Positions 17,431-27,327 of a DNA stretch of 29,998 nucleotides are shown here, piece by piece; positions within the stretch are counted from its first letter, which is position 1, and every line of letters begins with the position of its first letter. The notes beneath the pieces were generated by a model that was given only the letters and a program-made list of their open reading frames with translations, made no database searches and was not told the origin of the DNA. Source of the stretch: Chara braunii (lineage: Eukaryota; Streptophyta; Charophyceae; Charales; Characeae); the NCBI GenBank assembly GCA_003427395.1, contig BFEA01000067.1:406891-436888 (forward strand). The letters run 5' to 3'. The translations under genes were made by a program, and so were the position numbers.

Positions 17431-17903
17431 TTTTTTTTTTTTTTTTTGTTAAAACAGTCCCTCCAGTGCTAGCGATGCTGATAAGAGCAGCCACCGCTAG
17501 CACCTGGGGAGAGGCTCCATCTATTGGTGGGGAGCATCACCTGCTGGAAAACGGGTCCAGCGTCCCTGATACAATTGGAATACATCAGACCACATCAGAA
17601 AAACCGGAGGAAGATCCTGCCAGCATTGATTACCCTGGAAACCAGGGGATTGACTGAGCAGGGGGGGAGCCTCTTTACCCTGATTTCGGTGCCAGATTTC
17701 TACTGCTACATACTGACTCCTTCCACCCTCAGCTTTTGAATGAAGATTGGAATATGTTCTTAGCTCCCAATAAGGGGACCTCTTCACCTTGCATCAGAGC
17801 CTGTCCTCCCAGCCTTATCTTTAAGAAGACCGAGCAAGTGCAAGGGGGGGATGGGGAGTCAGGTTCCACATCCAGGGGTCAACTGGGCAGAGACCGGGTC
17901 CTC
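17431..17903 (-). other. LINE 1 3' UTR and poly-A tail
   Basis: Between the ORF2 stop and a run of 17 T on plus (poly-A on minus). It contains the motif at 17521-17567 (ctattggtggggagcatcac...) that recurs at 15395-15440 and, inverted in part, near 16194-16223 and 16912-16934. This suggests related LINE tails nearby. Confidence 0.7.
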
Positions 17904-19067
17904 CTATTCCCTTCCTGCGTCCTGACTGGTCCCACTCTGATTGTGCTGGGGGGCCACCCCAGCATCGTGCCCAAACCAGCTTAACTCAACTAAGGTGTTA
18001 TGAGGAGGGGGGAAAAGATCCGGGAATTCAGAGGCCGTGGGGAGTGGGATGTCACTGGGGATTTCGGTCCATTTATGGAAATGCAATCGATACTCCTTCT
18101 GAGATTCATCCAGGCGATCATTGCCATCCAAGAGCCACCCATCCCATTGTATCCATGCAATCTGTCCCCCTTGTTCCCCCCCCAGCCATTCCATGCAGAA
18201 TTTTTTAAGTTTTTGGGTAATGGCAGATCTTTTTGTAAGGGCTCTCATCTCTTGTACCTTCTTCTTCCATTGTGCTCTGATTACTGTTTCAATCCTGTCC
18301 CTGATCATTTCTGACATTTCCCGATTTTCGACGTGGGCATTTTCAAGCACCAGGATGCATCTGCGTCGCCAAATGGCCCATAGCACGGCTTCCCTCCCTA
18401 TCCGAAATAGGTTGGATGTAAAAGTTGAGGATTGGACAGTCCAGTGACCGGTTAGCAGGGCCCTCCATTCCCATGGCCAGTCCCTATTTGTGCCTAAATA
18501 ATTCCAGATCCGGACCCATCCTCGCCATGTAAGAATCGATCCCGGGCACTGCAGGAAGAGGTGCTCTATTGTCTCGTTGATCTTACGAGAGGGGAAACCT
18601 TTGTTACATGCATGGCACCAAGGGAGAGCCATCCCTTTCTGTTCCAAGTGGGTATAATCAATGAGCCATGCATTTGTTGAAAGACAACGATGGTTGATCT
18701 GCCATTGGAGCGACGCAGATATGGCGGGTTTATTTTTCACCTCCCTGAACCATTTGATGGGTCTTAGGTGTTCTATTGGAACATTGAGGTGCCTTGCCCA
18801 ACGATCAATGATGCGATCCCTAAGATTTATTCTAGTTCGAAGCATCCTATAGGTCGCTTTAACTCCTAGTGTATGGAGGAGCCGGTATCTGGGTTTTCCA
18901 TTTCGTGATGGGATCCTCCATCTCCATTCTTCTATGTCCATGGGAAGATCCTGGATTGGCATTTCAGGCCAGAATGCCACCCAGGATTCGTTTACACTTA
19001 GGACTCTTACTCTGTGAAGGATCTTATCATCAATCCAGAAAACTTCATCCGGCACCCCTCTGATCAA
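17904..19067 (-). pseudogene. LINE 1 ORF2 C-terminal region with zf-RVT-like domain
   Basis: A 387-codon frame, the longest clean piece of ORF2. Near residues 145-175 it reads MALPWCHACNKGFPS then INETIEHLFLQCPGS. The C-x2-C ... E-x-x-x-H-x4-5-C pattern is the zf-RVT zinc finger at the C-terminus of plant LINE ORF2, thought to help bind the RNA. The flanking W-rich stretch (LTWRGWVRIWNYLGTNRDWP) is also typical. The protein ends DAGRE-stop at 17904. It must have been continuous with the RT upstream, but the region 19068-19693 has stops and shifts (frame 19140-19361 reads HLWDQSKNDWLSVEQLREKL). Confidence 0.85.
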
Positions 19068-19139
19068 GTGGTTTTGTTATGTTCGATAAAACCAGTTTAT
19101 CAGCACCTCGCCTGATCTAACTGCTATTACATGTCCCAC

Positions 19140-19361
19140 TCAGGTTGCGTCCCCTCTTAGCACGATCCAATCTCCTTCTTCCACAGTTGGTCCCCGCCTA
19201 AGAGTTCGTACCCATGCAAGTGGGAGAGCAAAAATGATCAGATCTAGCCGTTCTCCAATTCTGTGGCAGTGGGGGAGTTTCTCTCTCAGTTGCTCCACAG
19301 ACAACCAATCATTCTTGGACTGGTCCCATAGGTGCCCTATTTTTGTAATCCCATTTTTCAC
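19140..19361 (-). pseudogene. LINE 1 ORF2 connector between RT and zf-RVT
   Basis: The frame carries MKNGITKIGHLWDQSKNDWL and SVEQLREKLPHC, the 'gv..i.dL.d..g..ls..el...' pattern that commonly precedes the zf-RVT in plant LINEs. It is separated from both neighbouring frames by stops. Confidence 0.65.
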
Positions 19362-19693
19362 CCATCCATTTCAGGGACTATGTGAGCTGAGAAACACCCT
19401 CCCTTGCCAATCAGTCACCCAGCGGTTCCCGAAAAGTGGTTGACGGGCAACTTCTTCCCATCTTTCTGGAAAAGGCCTATCCGGGAGCGGGAGCCTTCTC
19501 CAGTCCTTAATTAACTTGGTCCAGAAGTCGTCTTTCCTCAGATCCCAGCGGGCTGCTGACCGGTCTCAGTGCGGTCTGTGTCTGGGTGGAGGCCTGGGAT
19601 TGTCCAAAAGACATCATCTAGCCAGGCCATGGGGTGTGTCGACGGTGTGGCTATTGGAGCTAGCCTCGTTCGTTGTTCCCATGCAAGCGGTTT

Positions 19694-20569
19694 TCAAGTG
19701 AGACCGGGGGTGCAGATGAGGCGTTTCAACCATTGAAGTGACAGCGCAGCCATCTGGGTGGCAGGGTCAAGAATGTCCAGGCCTCCTTGTAGCCTTGGCT
19801 GCACCATCGCATCCCAAGCAACGCAGCTGATAGCGTGACGGGCCTCATGACTACGTCGCCACAGGAAGGCTGCCACCTGTTGTTTTAAAGTCTTGGACGC
19901 CGTCCCAGAAAGAGGCCAGATTGCAGCCTTATACCAGATTGATGCCAGGACCACATTGTTTATAACTAGGGTCCTACCCATAAGTGAGGTGTGCTTATCC
20001 TTCCAGGTGCCCAGTTTTTGCAAGGTCGGCTGCATTATCCAATTATCATTGGTAGGTGGCTTGCCTTCGGCCGAAAGCGGGATTCCTAAGACTCTGATGG
20101 GGGTTTCTAAAGGGAGCCATGTCACCTTAGGTTGTTCAGGAGGCCTACCCCCGTCGTGATGCATCCACCATCCCAATGTCTTGCTGCCCCAATTAATTGC
20201 CATGTCTGACAGGGCGCAGAATTGGGTCATTAACCTTTGAATTTCCTCCATATTCCGTGTCGAGGCTCCCATCATCAGTGTGAGGTCGTCCGCAAACAAG
20301 GAGCATATTTGTATTGCTTCCTCTGGGATGGAGGATGTATGGATCCTGCTAATATTCCGGTTGGCTCTAAGGTTGGCTGCTAGAGCCTCCATCACAACCA
20401 CAAAGAGGTATGGCGCTATAGGGTCTCCCTGACGGTAGGAGCGTTGCAGCTGGAAGTCTGGGGCCAGGTTCCCATTTATCTGAACTCTGGTAGTGGCGTT
20501 ATAATGCAGTATCCTTACCCACCTCCTGAGGTTTCTCTCGAAGTTCATTTTTTCCAAGCATTTATTCAA
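19694..20569 (-). pseudogene. LINE 1 reverse transcriptase, C-terminal two-thirds
   Basis: A 291-codon frame with the catalytic motif ICSLFADDLTLMMGASTRNM (FADD), preceded by SYRQGDPIAPYLFVVVMEAL (the QGDPlSP block, R-to-S/Y context) and followed by INWGSKTLGWWMH, RVLGIPLSAEGK, WKDKHTSLMGRTLVINNVVL and the thumb region (WYKAAIWPLSG). It makes cDNA by target-primed reverse transcription in a complete LINE. The first catalytic Asp block (FIDSEKAYDYVD) lies in the frame just upstream at 20576-20830, separated by a small indel. Confidence 0.88.
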
Positions 20570-20575
20570 AAAGTG

Positions 20576-21306
20576 TCAGTCCACGTAGTCATACGCCTTC
20601 TCGGAGTCAATAAAAAGAAAGGCGGCGTTACATCTGGACTGTCGGTATAACCTCGATAGTTCATTAACAAGGAGGATGTTATCGTGGATACGTCTGCCCT
20701 TTAGAAAACCCATTTGTGAGGGGTGAATGATTTGTTGTAGTGCTGGCGCCATGCGGTTTGTTAGTGCTTTAGATAACATCTTATATACCACGGTTAGCAA
20801 AGTGATTGGTTGGTAGTTTCGGATATTCATTTTATCCCCCTTTTTATATAGTAAAGTAAGGACTCATTGACCAACTGCTTCCCCCATCACACCGTCTTCC
20901 CACACTTTGTGGTAGAATGCCATCAGATCATCTGCCATCAAAGTCCAAAAGGCCTCCCAAAATTCCTTTGGGAAACCATCCACCCCTGGGGCTTCTCCTC
21001 CTCCATTTGCAAGATGGTCATCCATATCTCTTCCTTAGTAATTGGGTTATCCAGATACTCTTGCATTTGCTGCGGGAGCGATTAAGTAAGTGGGGTAAGG
21101 AAGTCCTCTATTTCTCTGTCCCTTGTGAGATTGTTGTTGTCTGGGGTGCGGGACTTAAAAAGGTCCTTGTAGAAGTCTCTAACCACCTTTACACACTGTG
21201 GCGTAGTGGTGGTCAGCGGACTCTTTGGCGCAACATGGTCAAAGAAGGCTTCTATGGTCTGTCTTTTTATGCGGGCCTTTGCTAGGCCGAAAAAGTCTGA
21301 GTTCAT
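20576..21306 (-). pseudogene. LINE 1 reverse transcriptase, N-terminal part
   Basis: Frame 20576-20830 reads MNIRNYQPITLLTVVYKMLS, SQMGFLKGRRIHDNILLVNE and FLFIDSEKAYDYVD. These are RT blocks 0-3, where the usual FlDfeKAyD has Ser for Phe. Further upstream on the minus strand APGVDGFPKEFWEAFWTLM (about 20980-20920) and VLTLLYKKGD are present, with a stop before VLTLL. Frame 21082-21306 adds SDFFGLAKARIKRQTIEAFF and CVKVVRDFYKDLFKSRTPD. All are standard plant L1 RT landmarks in order. Confidence 0.85.
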
Positions 21307-21762
21307 GGATCCTTCCGTGCAATGTCTGGAGATTTTACCTCGGATTCTTATCTCATTCCATCTGTAAGTTGCATAGTTTAACAGTTGTTTTTTAAGTGTG
21401 TGGAGGTGGGGATTGGGTTCTTGTTGTTGAAAATTTTGGATCTGGTAGTGAATATTTATCTCCTCTTGATAACACTTAGCTGCTAAAATTTTTGAGAATT
21501 CTTTGCACTTGCAGCCTAGATAAAACAGACCGTTGTTGAACCAAGTAACTTCAGAGTCAAAATGTCGTTTTTGTTGGTGTCAGTAGGCCCATTCATTCTG
21601 CACTAGCTGTACTAAATCCTGTTTGTGAAGAAGTGAGGTATTCAGCTTAAAAAAAACTGGACCAGAATCTGGACGTTTACGAAAGGTGAGGGTAACTCCA
21701 CATAGCGCATGGTCAAGGCCTGAAAAGGGGCTATGGGGGAATATGTAAGCAAACTGCATTGC
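21307..21762 (-). pseudogene. LINE 1 ORF2 linker between endonuclease and RT
   Basis: On the minus strand a nearly continuous frame reads FFKLNTSLLHKQDLVQLVQN, DSEVTWFNNGLFYLGCKCKE and YQEEINIHYQIQNFQQQE, down to CTEGSMNSDFFG. Only one stop is seen (after EWAY). The composition suits the helical linker between endonuclease and RT. The upstream end carries SGLDHALCGVTLTFRK, whose Asp-His pair matches the C-terminal SDH-type motif of APE endonucleases. Confidence 0.65.
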
Positions 21763-22455
21763 TCATGCCAGATCCTCTGACATGAGGATCAGATCGATTC
21801 TGGACCTTGAGCAGGTTTCAGCCCCTGTTGTGCGGAAACAGGAATATTTTCTTTCCGCCGTGAAGGCCCTTCTAAAAGAGTAGAATAGATTCAAGGTAGA
21901 GTTCAAGTCCTCGATGATTCTTTCGTCGGTCTCGATATACGGGGGGCAGGGGTTGGGGATTCTCCATCTATCCAACCTCCGGTCCGGGGCGGCGTTAAAA
22001 TGTCCCGCTATGATTACCGGTACCCCGCAGGGATTTGCTGGCCCAAGGTTTGGAAAAATTCTCGTCTGTCTTTTTTCACATTCGGGGCATATACACATAC
22101 GATGCAGATAAGTTCAAGTTCTAACATTGCTAGAATCGAGACCCATCTACCCTCTTCTTGATCAACCACCCAATGGTTGGACCGGCGTTGCCCTTGAAGA
22201 GGGCGGGATCCATATCGCCACACCCGCACTGCCTGGTCTTGGTGCATGAGCTCTAAAGGCTTGGTGTGGCCATACCATGCGGTGTGCTCTATGGTGTTCC
22301 GGTGTATCTTGTAGGTGGGTCTCCTGTATGCAAATGATGTCTGGTCAATCTTTGTCCTGAACCCCTTTGATCAGATCCCATATTGCCTGCCTTTTGACTG
22401 GCGCAGCCGTTGCCAGGCCATTTACATTGAGCGTCCGCAGGTCCAAGTCTGCCAT
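21763..22455 (-). pseudogene. LINE 1 ORF2 endonuclease (APE-type), degenerate
   Basis: ORF2 probably starts at the ATG at 22455 (MADLDLRTLNVNGLAT). The landmarks in order are LNVNGL (Asn), a stop after VQDKD, PDIICIQETHLQDTPEHH (catalytic Glu in QETH), ICIVCVYAPNVKKDRREFFQ, VIIAGHFNAAPDRRLDRW, SRIDLILMSEDLA and the DHALCGV end. In the GDFN motif the catalytic Asp reads His (GHFN). At least one frameshift lies between the 22014-22247 and 21763-22098 frames. The enzyme would nick target DNA in an intact element; this copy could not. Confidence 0.82.
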
Positions 22456-22543
22456 ACGTAGACCCTTACTCCATGCCTGGTCTTTCCCATAAAGCAACCG
22501 TACAGGATTCATGTAAAGGGTCTACCCCTCCCCCAATCTCCCC

Positions 22544-23254
22544 CTACAAGCGCTGCCAAGTTATGGTATCCAATTCTGACCCGGGGGTGAGCAGAGAGCT
22601 CTTGAGGATCCTACATAAGCAGGCTAACACTTCTTCCTCATTCCACAAGTTATTAGATTTGACCTTCATACCTTGTAGGTCCAACAGGGATGCATGTGAA
22701 AACCATTTGAGTCCGGCTTCTTTGGACGGGTCCATCAGAATTATCACCTCTCATTGTGCAAGCTTCGGGAAGGTACGCATAGCTTTGCCTTGTGCGCCCG
22801 GTATCAAGTACTTTTGAATATGTTGGTTGACTTCCTCCCTCAGGAGGTTTTCACGCTTCAGTGGGGGTGCAAGAGAAAGGAGAGGGTCGAAACCTCCCAG
22901 GGAGACACCCCCATACTTCGCGTGCTCACTGGCCGCCGACAGGCTGAGTTCCCATTTTCCATCTTTCTTTCGTACTGGTAGCATCAGGGACCCATTCAGC
23001 GAGGGTTGCTGCAAGTACCTCCCAGATTCCAGATGCAGCCTGAGTTTACTACGTTTGTCCAACAGCACTTGGGTAGGGGGTTCCCCTACTTCCTGTACTA
23101 AGGATGGTTCTGTGTCCCCTGTGCTTTCCTGTGTGGTTCCACTGCTGTCTTTCACTACTTCAAAAGGGGGGGGGGTATTGTTTGTCCTGTGAGGTGGGGA
23201 GGTCCTTGTCTGGTTGCATCCCTTGCTGTAAGTTCGGAGGGACAGGTTCCACAA
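22544..23254 (-). pseudogene. LINE 1 ORF1 C-terminal region, broken
   Basis: Two consecutive frames (22751-23254 and 22544-22747) read MLPVRKKDGKWELSLSAASE and MIILMDPSKEAGLKWFSHAS. The first is Pro/Thr-rich at its start (TSPPHRTNNTPPPFEVV). No domain is recognised. They lie between the AT-rich insert and ORF2 and continue the ORF1 reading direction, so they are likely the downstream part of ORF1. A 5' UTR-like spacer to ORF2 is possible instead. Confidence 0.45.
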
Positions 23255-23269
23255 CAGAAAAAATTTTCA

Positions 23270-23774
23270 GAATTAAATAATCATTCTAGAATAAAATTAC
23301 ATTCTAAATTTCAAATTTTCATTCCATCTTTAAAAATGTCATTCCAATTTTAAAATTTTCCGTCTTACTTGAAAATTTTATTTCCAAGAATGGGGTATCC
23401 CTTCTTATTTGAATTGCATGCTAGAGATGGAATGAAAGTCTGGATGAGTTCATGAAATATTTTAATTGGACTGTCATTCTAAATAAGGATTTTCAGTCAT
23501 AAATAGGTTAATCCAATCTAAATTAGACGATATTTGTTGTAGTAGAATGAAAGTCTAATTAAAACATTTCATAAACTCGTCCAGACTTTCATTCCATCTT
23601 GAAGAAATAGATGTAGTTGGAAGGGAAAACTCATATTTAGACGGGAACTTATCAAATTAAATTGGAAATTTTAGAATTGAACAAACATTGGAATGATAAT
23701 TTTTAAATCTTAAGGATTTTTTTTTTTATGGAATGTTTTTTTAACTTTCATTTCTAATGGGAAGTTTTTTGTTG
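23270..23774. mobile_element. AT-rich hairpin element (MITE-like), copy 1
   Basis: About 505 bp, strongly AT-rich and unlike its GC-balanced surroundings, with a second copy at 26459-26960. The central part is a long inverted repeat: gatggaatgaaagtctggat near 23425 matches, inverted, the stretch near 23580-23600 (ccagactttcattccatc). Pairing continues more weakly to the ends (caacagaaaaaat on the left, inverted ttttttgttg on the right). It codes for nothing. It lies inside ORF1 of the LINE. No clear target duplication was found. Confidence 0.85.
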
Positions 23775-24862
23775 CATAACCTGCGGGGTCGCCGGTTCCT
23801 TTTCCTGTTCCCCTGTCCCTTCCTCTGTTGCATTCCTTTTCGTTTGTTCCAGCACGATGTCCACAGAGGTAGGGTGCTGTGCGTTTATCTTAGAGTTCGG
23901 GGGACAGAAGCGACGGGCCACAATGCTATAAACCCGCTGCACGATTTGTGGTCAGTGGCTTCCTTGGGGCGGGCCATGGTCCAATGCCGAGCGAAGGGTA
24001 TTACTTTCCTCGAGCATTGGAACTAGCTCGAGGAACGTCTTGTCCCAGAATTCGATACCATGTCCAGGGTGTCGGTCTTGCAACCTTTGCAGGAGTCAGT
24101 CCGCCACTGATGCCATTTTGGAGTGTAGGGGGGTTGGTTCTTGTGGGTGCCCCTGAGGCGTGTCCGCATCAGTCATGATAATGTCTGGGGGGGGGGAAAC
24201 CCGTCCTCTGACTCCATAACAATGTCCTCCTTTTGAGCGGACTCCACCTCCATGGGACACGGCCCAAACGCATTGTAAAAGGGGTCGGCACCCTACTTCT
24301 CCCCTCCCTCACCTGCTAATTGTTCTGTTGGTTTCTCTGCTAGTTGTTTTATTGGTTTCTCGGGTTTTTCCATGGCAATGTTATTGCCCCGGCATTCTTC
24401 TGATCCTCCCCCTGCTGCAGAATGTTGTTGGAGTTTGTCCGGTATTTTTACATCCCCTAGCGGTTGTTCCGCCTTCTATGGGGTCGCACTTTTATGTCGC
24501 CATTGCTGCTTTACCACGGGTTTCCCTTGTCTGACAGGGATCGGGGGGTCTTTGGATGGCCCTGGGCCCATTCGCTTTCGCTTAGGCCGCACCAGGGTCC
24601 ATTCCTCTCCTCCATCCCTTCCTTCCTGGTCGGTGGCTGTCTTCTTTTCCGGACGACCGAGCAACTTTGTCTCATTGAGTTTGGCCTCCAGGGTCTTAGG
24701 TGGGGCCCAGGAATCAGGGGGACGCGTGGCCACTCTTGGTTCACCCTGGTTTTCTCACACCCATCCCCTCGCTTTCCCCTCCCTGTCCGCTTCCTCTAGA
24801 TAGGCCCACCCCTCGTGTCCGAGGTCAACGGGGTGCCAACGTGCTGCATTGAAAGGGTCTTT
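23775..24862 (-). pseudogene. LINE 1 ORF1 middle region, broken
   Basis: Frame 24476-24733 reads EWTLVRPKRKRMGPGPSKDP, a basic WxxVxxKRxR motif that is typical of the region after the zinc knuckle in plant LINE ORF1 proteins. Frame 23754-23942 gives QRVYSIVARRFCPPNSKINA and a Glu/Pro/Gln-rich tail. The other stretches have stops. It continues ORF1 (24863-26110) toward ORF2. Confidence 0.55.
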
Positions 24863-26110
24863 CTATAGTCGGTCCGTCACTTCCATTGACCTGCGGGGGT
24901 GGGAAGGGCGTATATCCTCTGTACACAAATGGCTGTATGCTTTACATTTAAAGCACCACAACCGCAGTTTATGTGCTGTGTGAATTCTGTACTCCTTTTC
25001 TCTTATCCTAAACATAATAACATCATCAATTGAGAAAGGGAGGGACTCTGGGATGTCTAATGCCACCATGAGATAATCATCACATTGCGCGACAAAAGGG
25101 GGAAGGGGATCGATAAAGTCGATGGTTTTATACTCTTGGGCCAGTTCATACAGGAAATTGGCTTGGATTTCGACAGGAATATGCCGGAATTCTACCCAAA
25201 AATACTCTTTCATCATCCTCAGTCTATGTTTCTCCGGATCAGGTTTCTTAGGGGGGGACCAGGGGTAAATTATGACCTTTGACCGTTCACACCGCAGACT
25301 CTTCCACCCATCAATCGTTTGCTTGTCCTGCTCGTACATGGCCAGAACAGTAAACGTGGTGGGTGACAGGGGGTGAATCAGAAATAAGTCTTTGGCTTCC
25401 TGCACGTCCCTTTTCAGGGCTTCCAATCGATGTCTGATCCACTTCACCTTGTCATTTGTGGATTTGTATGCGGAATCATCATAGAATACCCAGGTATTTG
25501 CGTGCCTTAGGTACACATTCTCTCTGATTGTCAATCCTTCTTTTGGGTAAGCCCTCACCATTGTTTTTTTCCCACTTTGATCTACCACCACTGATTCTGG
25601 TGCACAGAGGAGTTTAGAAAGGAAGAATGCTCGGGCGGACGACACGTTATCCAAGCGGATGTGCTGTGTCGGGTCTCCCGAGGTCCCAACCCCTCTGTGA
25701 ATGGCTAGTGATTTCCCCTGGAATGGTCGTTTGACCTTGTGTACCCACGATTGTGGGGGTGCAGGTTTGTTTCCCGCATGTTGCTTAGTTGTATCCTCCC
25801 TTCCTTGTGTCGGGGCCTTCCCCGGTTGTCCAACCAGTCTGTAAGCCCCACTAAGAGGTGGCTCTGTCTGCGATTTTTGCACGTTGTCCCTCATTTGTTG
25901 CGGGGTCCCTACTGTTGCTGTGTTCGTTTTGCCCGTATCCCCCGCAGCCCCCCTCCCCTCAGAATCTGTTGTCGGTCGCTCCAGGTGGGATGCTCCAGGG
26001 GTGTCGCCATCCTTCATCTGTTGCGGGGTTCTCATCGTTTTACCCGCATCTCCTAGGAGCGTTAGCTCCACAGTCCCCCTCCCCCCAGAATCTGTTGCTA
26101 GTCGCCCCAA
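24863..26110 (-). CDS. LINE 1 ORF1 (nucleic-acid-binding protein with degenerate zinc knuckle)
   Basis: A 415-codon open frame, the longest in the window, starting MGRLATDSGGRGTVELTLLG. Residues 1-110 are low-complexity (Gly, Thr, Gln, Ser) with two repeats of DSxGRG...Q-Q-M-(K/R)D. Residues 150-390 form a compact region (TMVRAYPKEGLTIRENVYLR, FWVEFRHIPVEIQANFLYEL) resembling the DUF4283-type RNA-binding domain of plant LINE ORF1 by pattern only. Near residue 390, RLWCFKCKAYSHLCTED has C-x2-C and H in zinc-knuckle order, but the final Cys position does not fit. It ends at 24863 followed by broken continuation. In a live LINE it would coat the RNA. Confidence 0.7.
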   Translation of the reverse strand: MGRLATDSGGRGTVELTLLGDAGKTMRTPQQMKDGDTPGASHLERPTTDSEGRGAAGDTGKTNTATVGTPQQMRDNVQKSQTEPPLSGAYRLVGQPGKAPTQGREDTTKQHAGNKPAPPQSWVHKVKRPFQGKSLAIHRGVGTSGDPTQHIRLDNVSSARAFFLSKLLCAPESVVVDQSGKKTMVRAYPKEGLTIRENVYLRHANTWVFYDDSAYKSTNDKVKWIRHRLEALKRDVQEAKDLFLIHPLSPTTFTVLAMYEQDKQTIDGWKSLRCERSKVIIYPWSPPKKPDPEKHRLRMMKEYFWVEFRHIPVEIQANFLYELAQEYKTIDFIDPLPPFVAQCDDYLMVALDIPESLPFSIDDVIMFRIREKEYRIHTAHKLRLWCFKCKAYSHLCTEDIRPSHPRRSMEVTDRL

Positions 26111-26150
26111 GTGGGGTGTTCCGGGGTTGTCGCCACTGATTAACAGCTCA

Positions 26151-26455
26151 TTCCTTGGAGGGGGGGTTCTGTAAGGACCGTGTCTTCTACTGTTCGGGAT
26201 GATAAGGCTCGGAGGTGGGAATTCATGATATGTCTCATCGCTCCTCTATAGTATATCATGGATTCCAATCTGCGGCTATTTTTCTTCTTTTTGGAGGGGG
26301 TCGACTCCATGAAAAAAAAAAAAAAAAAAAAAAAACGGTGTTTAGCCCGTCCCGTACTTGTCCTTGATTGATTAGCCTGTTTTGTTGATTAATTTCCTTC
26401 GTTTTCTTGCTGATTAGTTATTCTTCGATTTCATTCCTTCAGCATAGTCGAGTTC
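26151..26455. repeat. direct repeat A, copy 1 (next to ORF1)
   Basis: About 305 bp beginning ttccttggaggg and ending catagtcgagttc. It is repeated at 26961-27327. It includes a 24-A run (26312-26335). It lies 40 bp upstream of the ORF1 start on the minus strand, so it may be the LINE 5' UTR. Confidence 0.85.
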
Positions 26456-26458
26456 CCT

Positions 26459-26960
26459 GAATTAAATTATCATTCTAGAGTAAAATTACATTCTAAATTT
26501 CAAATTTTCATTCCATCTTAAAAAATGTAATTCCAATTTTTAAATTTTTCGTCTTACTTGAGAACTTTCCTTCCAAGAACGGGGTATCCCTTCTTATTTG
26601 AACTGCATGCTAGAGATGGAATGAAAGTCTGGATGAGTTCATGAAATATTTTAATTGGACTGCCATTCTAAGTAAGGATTTCCAGTCATAAATAAGTTAA
26701 TCCAATCTAAATTAGACGATATTTGTTGTAATAGAAAAGTCTAATTAAAACATTTCATAAACTCGTCCATACTTTCATTCCATCTTGAACAAATAGATGT
26801 AGCTGGAAGGGAAAGCTCATATTTAGACGGGAACTTATCGAATTAAATTGGAAATTTTAGAATTGGACAAACATTTGAATGATAATTTATAAATATGAAG
26901 GATTTTTTTTTTTATGGATTTTTTTTTCAACTTTCATTTCTCATGGGAATTTTTTTGTTG
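26459..26960. mobile_element. AT-rich hairpin element (MITE-like), copy 2
   Basis: About 502 bp, clearly homologous end to end with 23270-23774, with scattered substitutions and a small deletion near 26735. It has the same internal inverted repeat. It lies exactly between the two copies of direct repeat A. Confidence 0.85.
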
Positions 26961-27145
26961 TTCCTTGGAGGGGAGGGGTCTGTAAGGACTGTGTCTTCCA
27001 CTCCTTCCATCGGTGATAATTTCTTGGGAGTTCGGGATGATAAGGCTCGGAGGTGGGAATTCATGATATGTCTCATCGCTCCTCTATAGTATATCATGGA
27101 TTCTAATTTGCGGCTATTTTTCTTCTTTTTGGGGGGGGTCGACTC

Positions 27146-27208
<63 letters not shown>

Positions 27209-27327
27209 AGTGTTTAGCCCATCCCGTACTCGCCCTTGATTGATTAGTCTGTTTTGTTGATTAATTTCCTTCCTTTTCTTGCTGATTAGTTATTCTTCGA
27301 TTTCATTCCTTCAGCATAGTCGAGTTC
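26961..27327. repeat. direct repeat A, copy 2
   Basis: About 367 bp, homologous to 26151-26455 but with about 30 extra bp near 27000-27030 and a longer poly-A run (59 A at 27149-27207). It ends with the same catagtcgagttc. It starts directly at the hairpin element end. Confidence 0.85.

Larger units (their letters stand above)
17431..26150 (-). mobile_element. LINE 1 (plant L1-like non-LTR retrotransposon), degenerate
   Basis: Read on the minus strand: ORF1 (26110 to about 22544), ORF2 (22455 to 17904) with endonuclease, RT and zf-RVT-like C-terminus, a 3' UTR (17448-17903), and a poly-A tail seen as T17431-17447. Stops and shifts break both ORFs, and an AT-rich hairpin element (23270-23774) interrupts ORF1. 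The 5' end may extend to 27327 if the direct repeats upstream of ORF1 are its 5' UTR. I could not find a convincing target-site duplication. Confidence 0.85.

Noticed and set aside
26151-27327. A small LTR retroelement (TRIM) made of repeat A as LTRs and the hairpin as internal part
   Set aside because: The hairpin occurs alone at 23270-23774, repeat A has no TG...CA ends, and no PBS or polypurine tract is visible.
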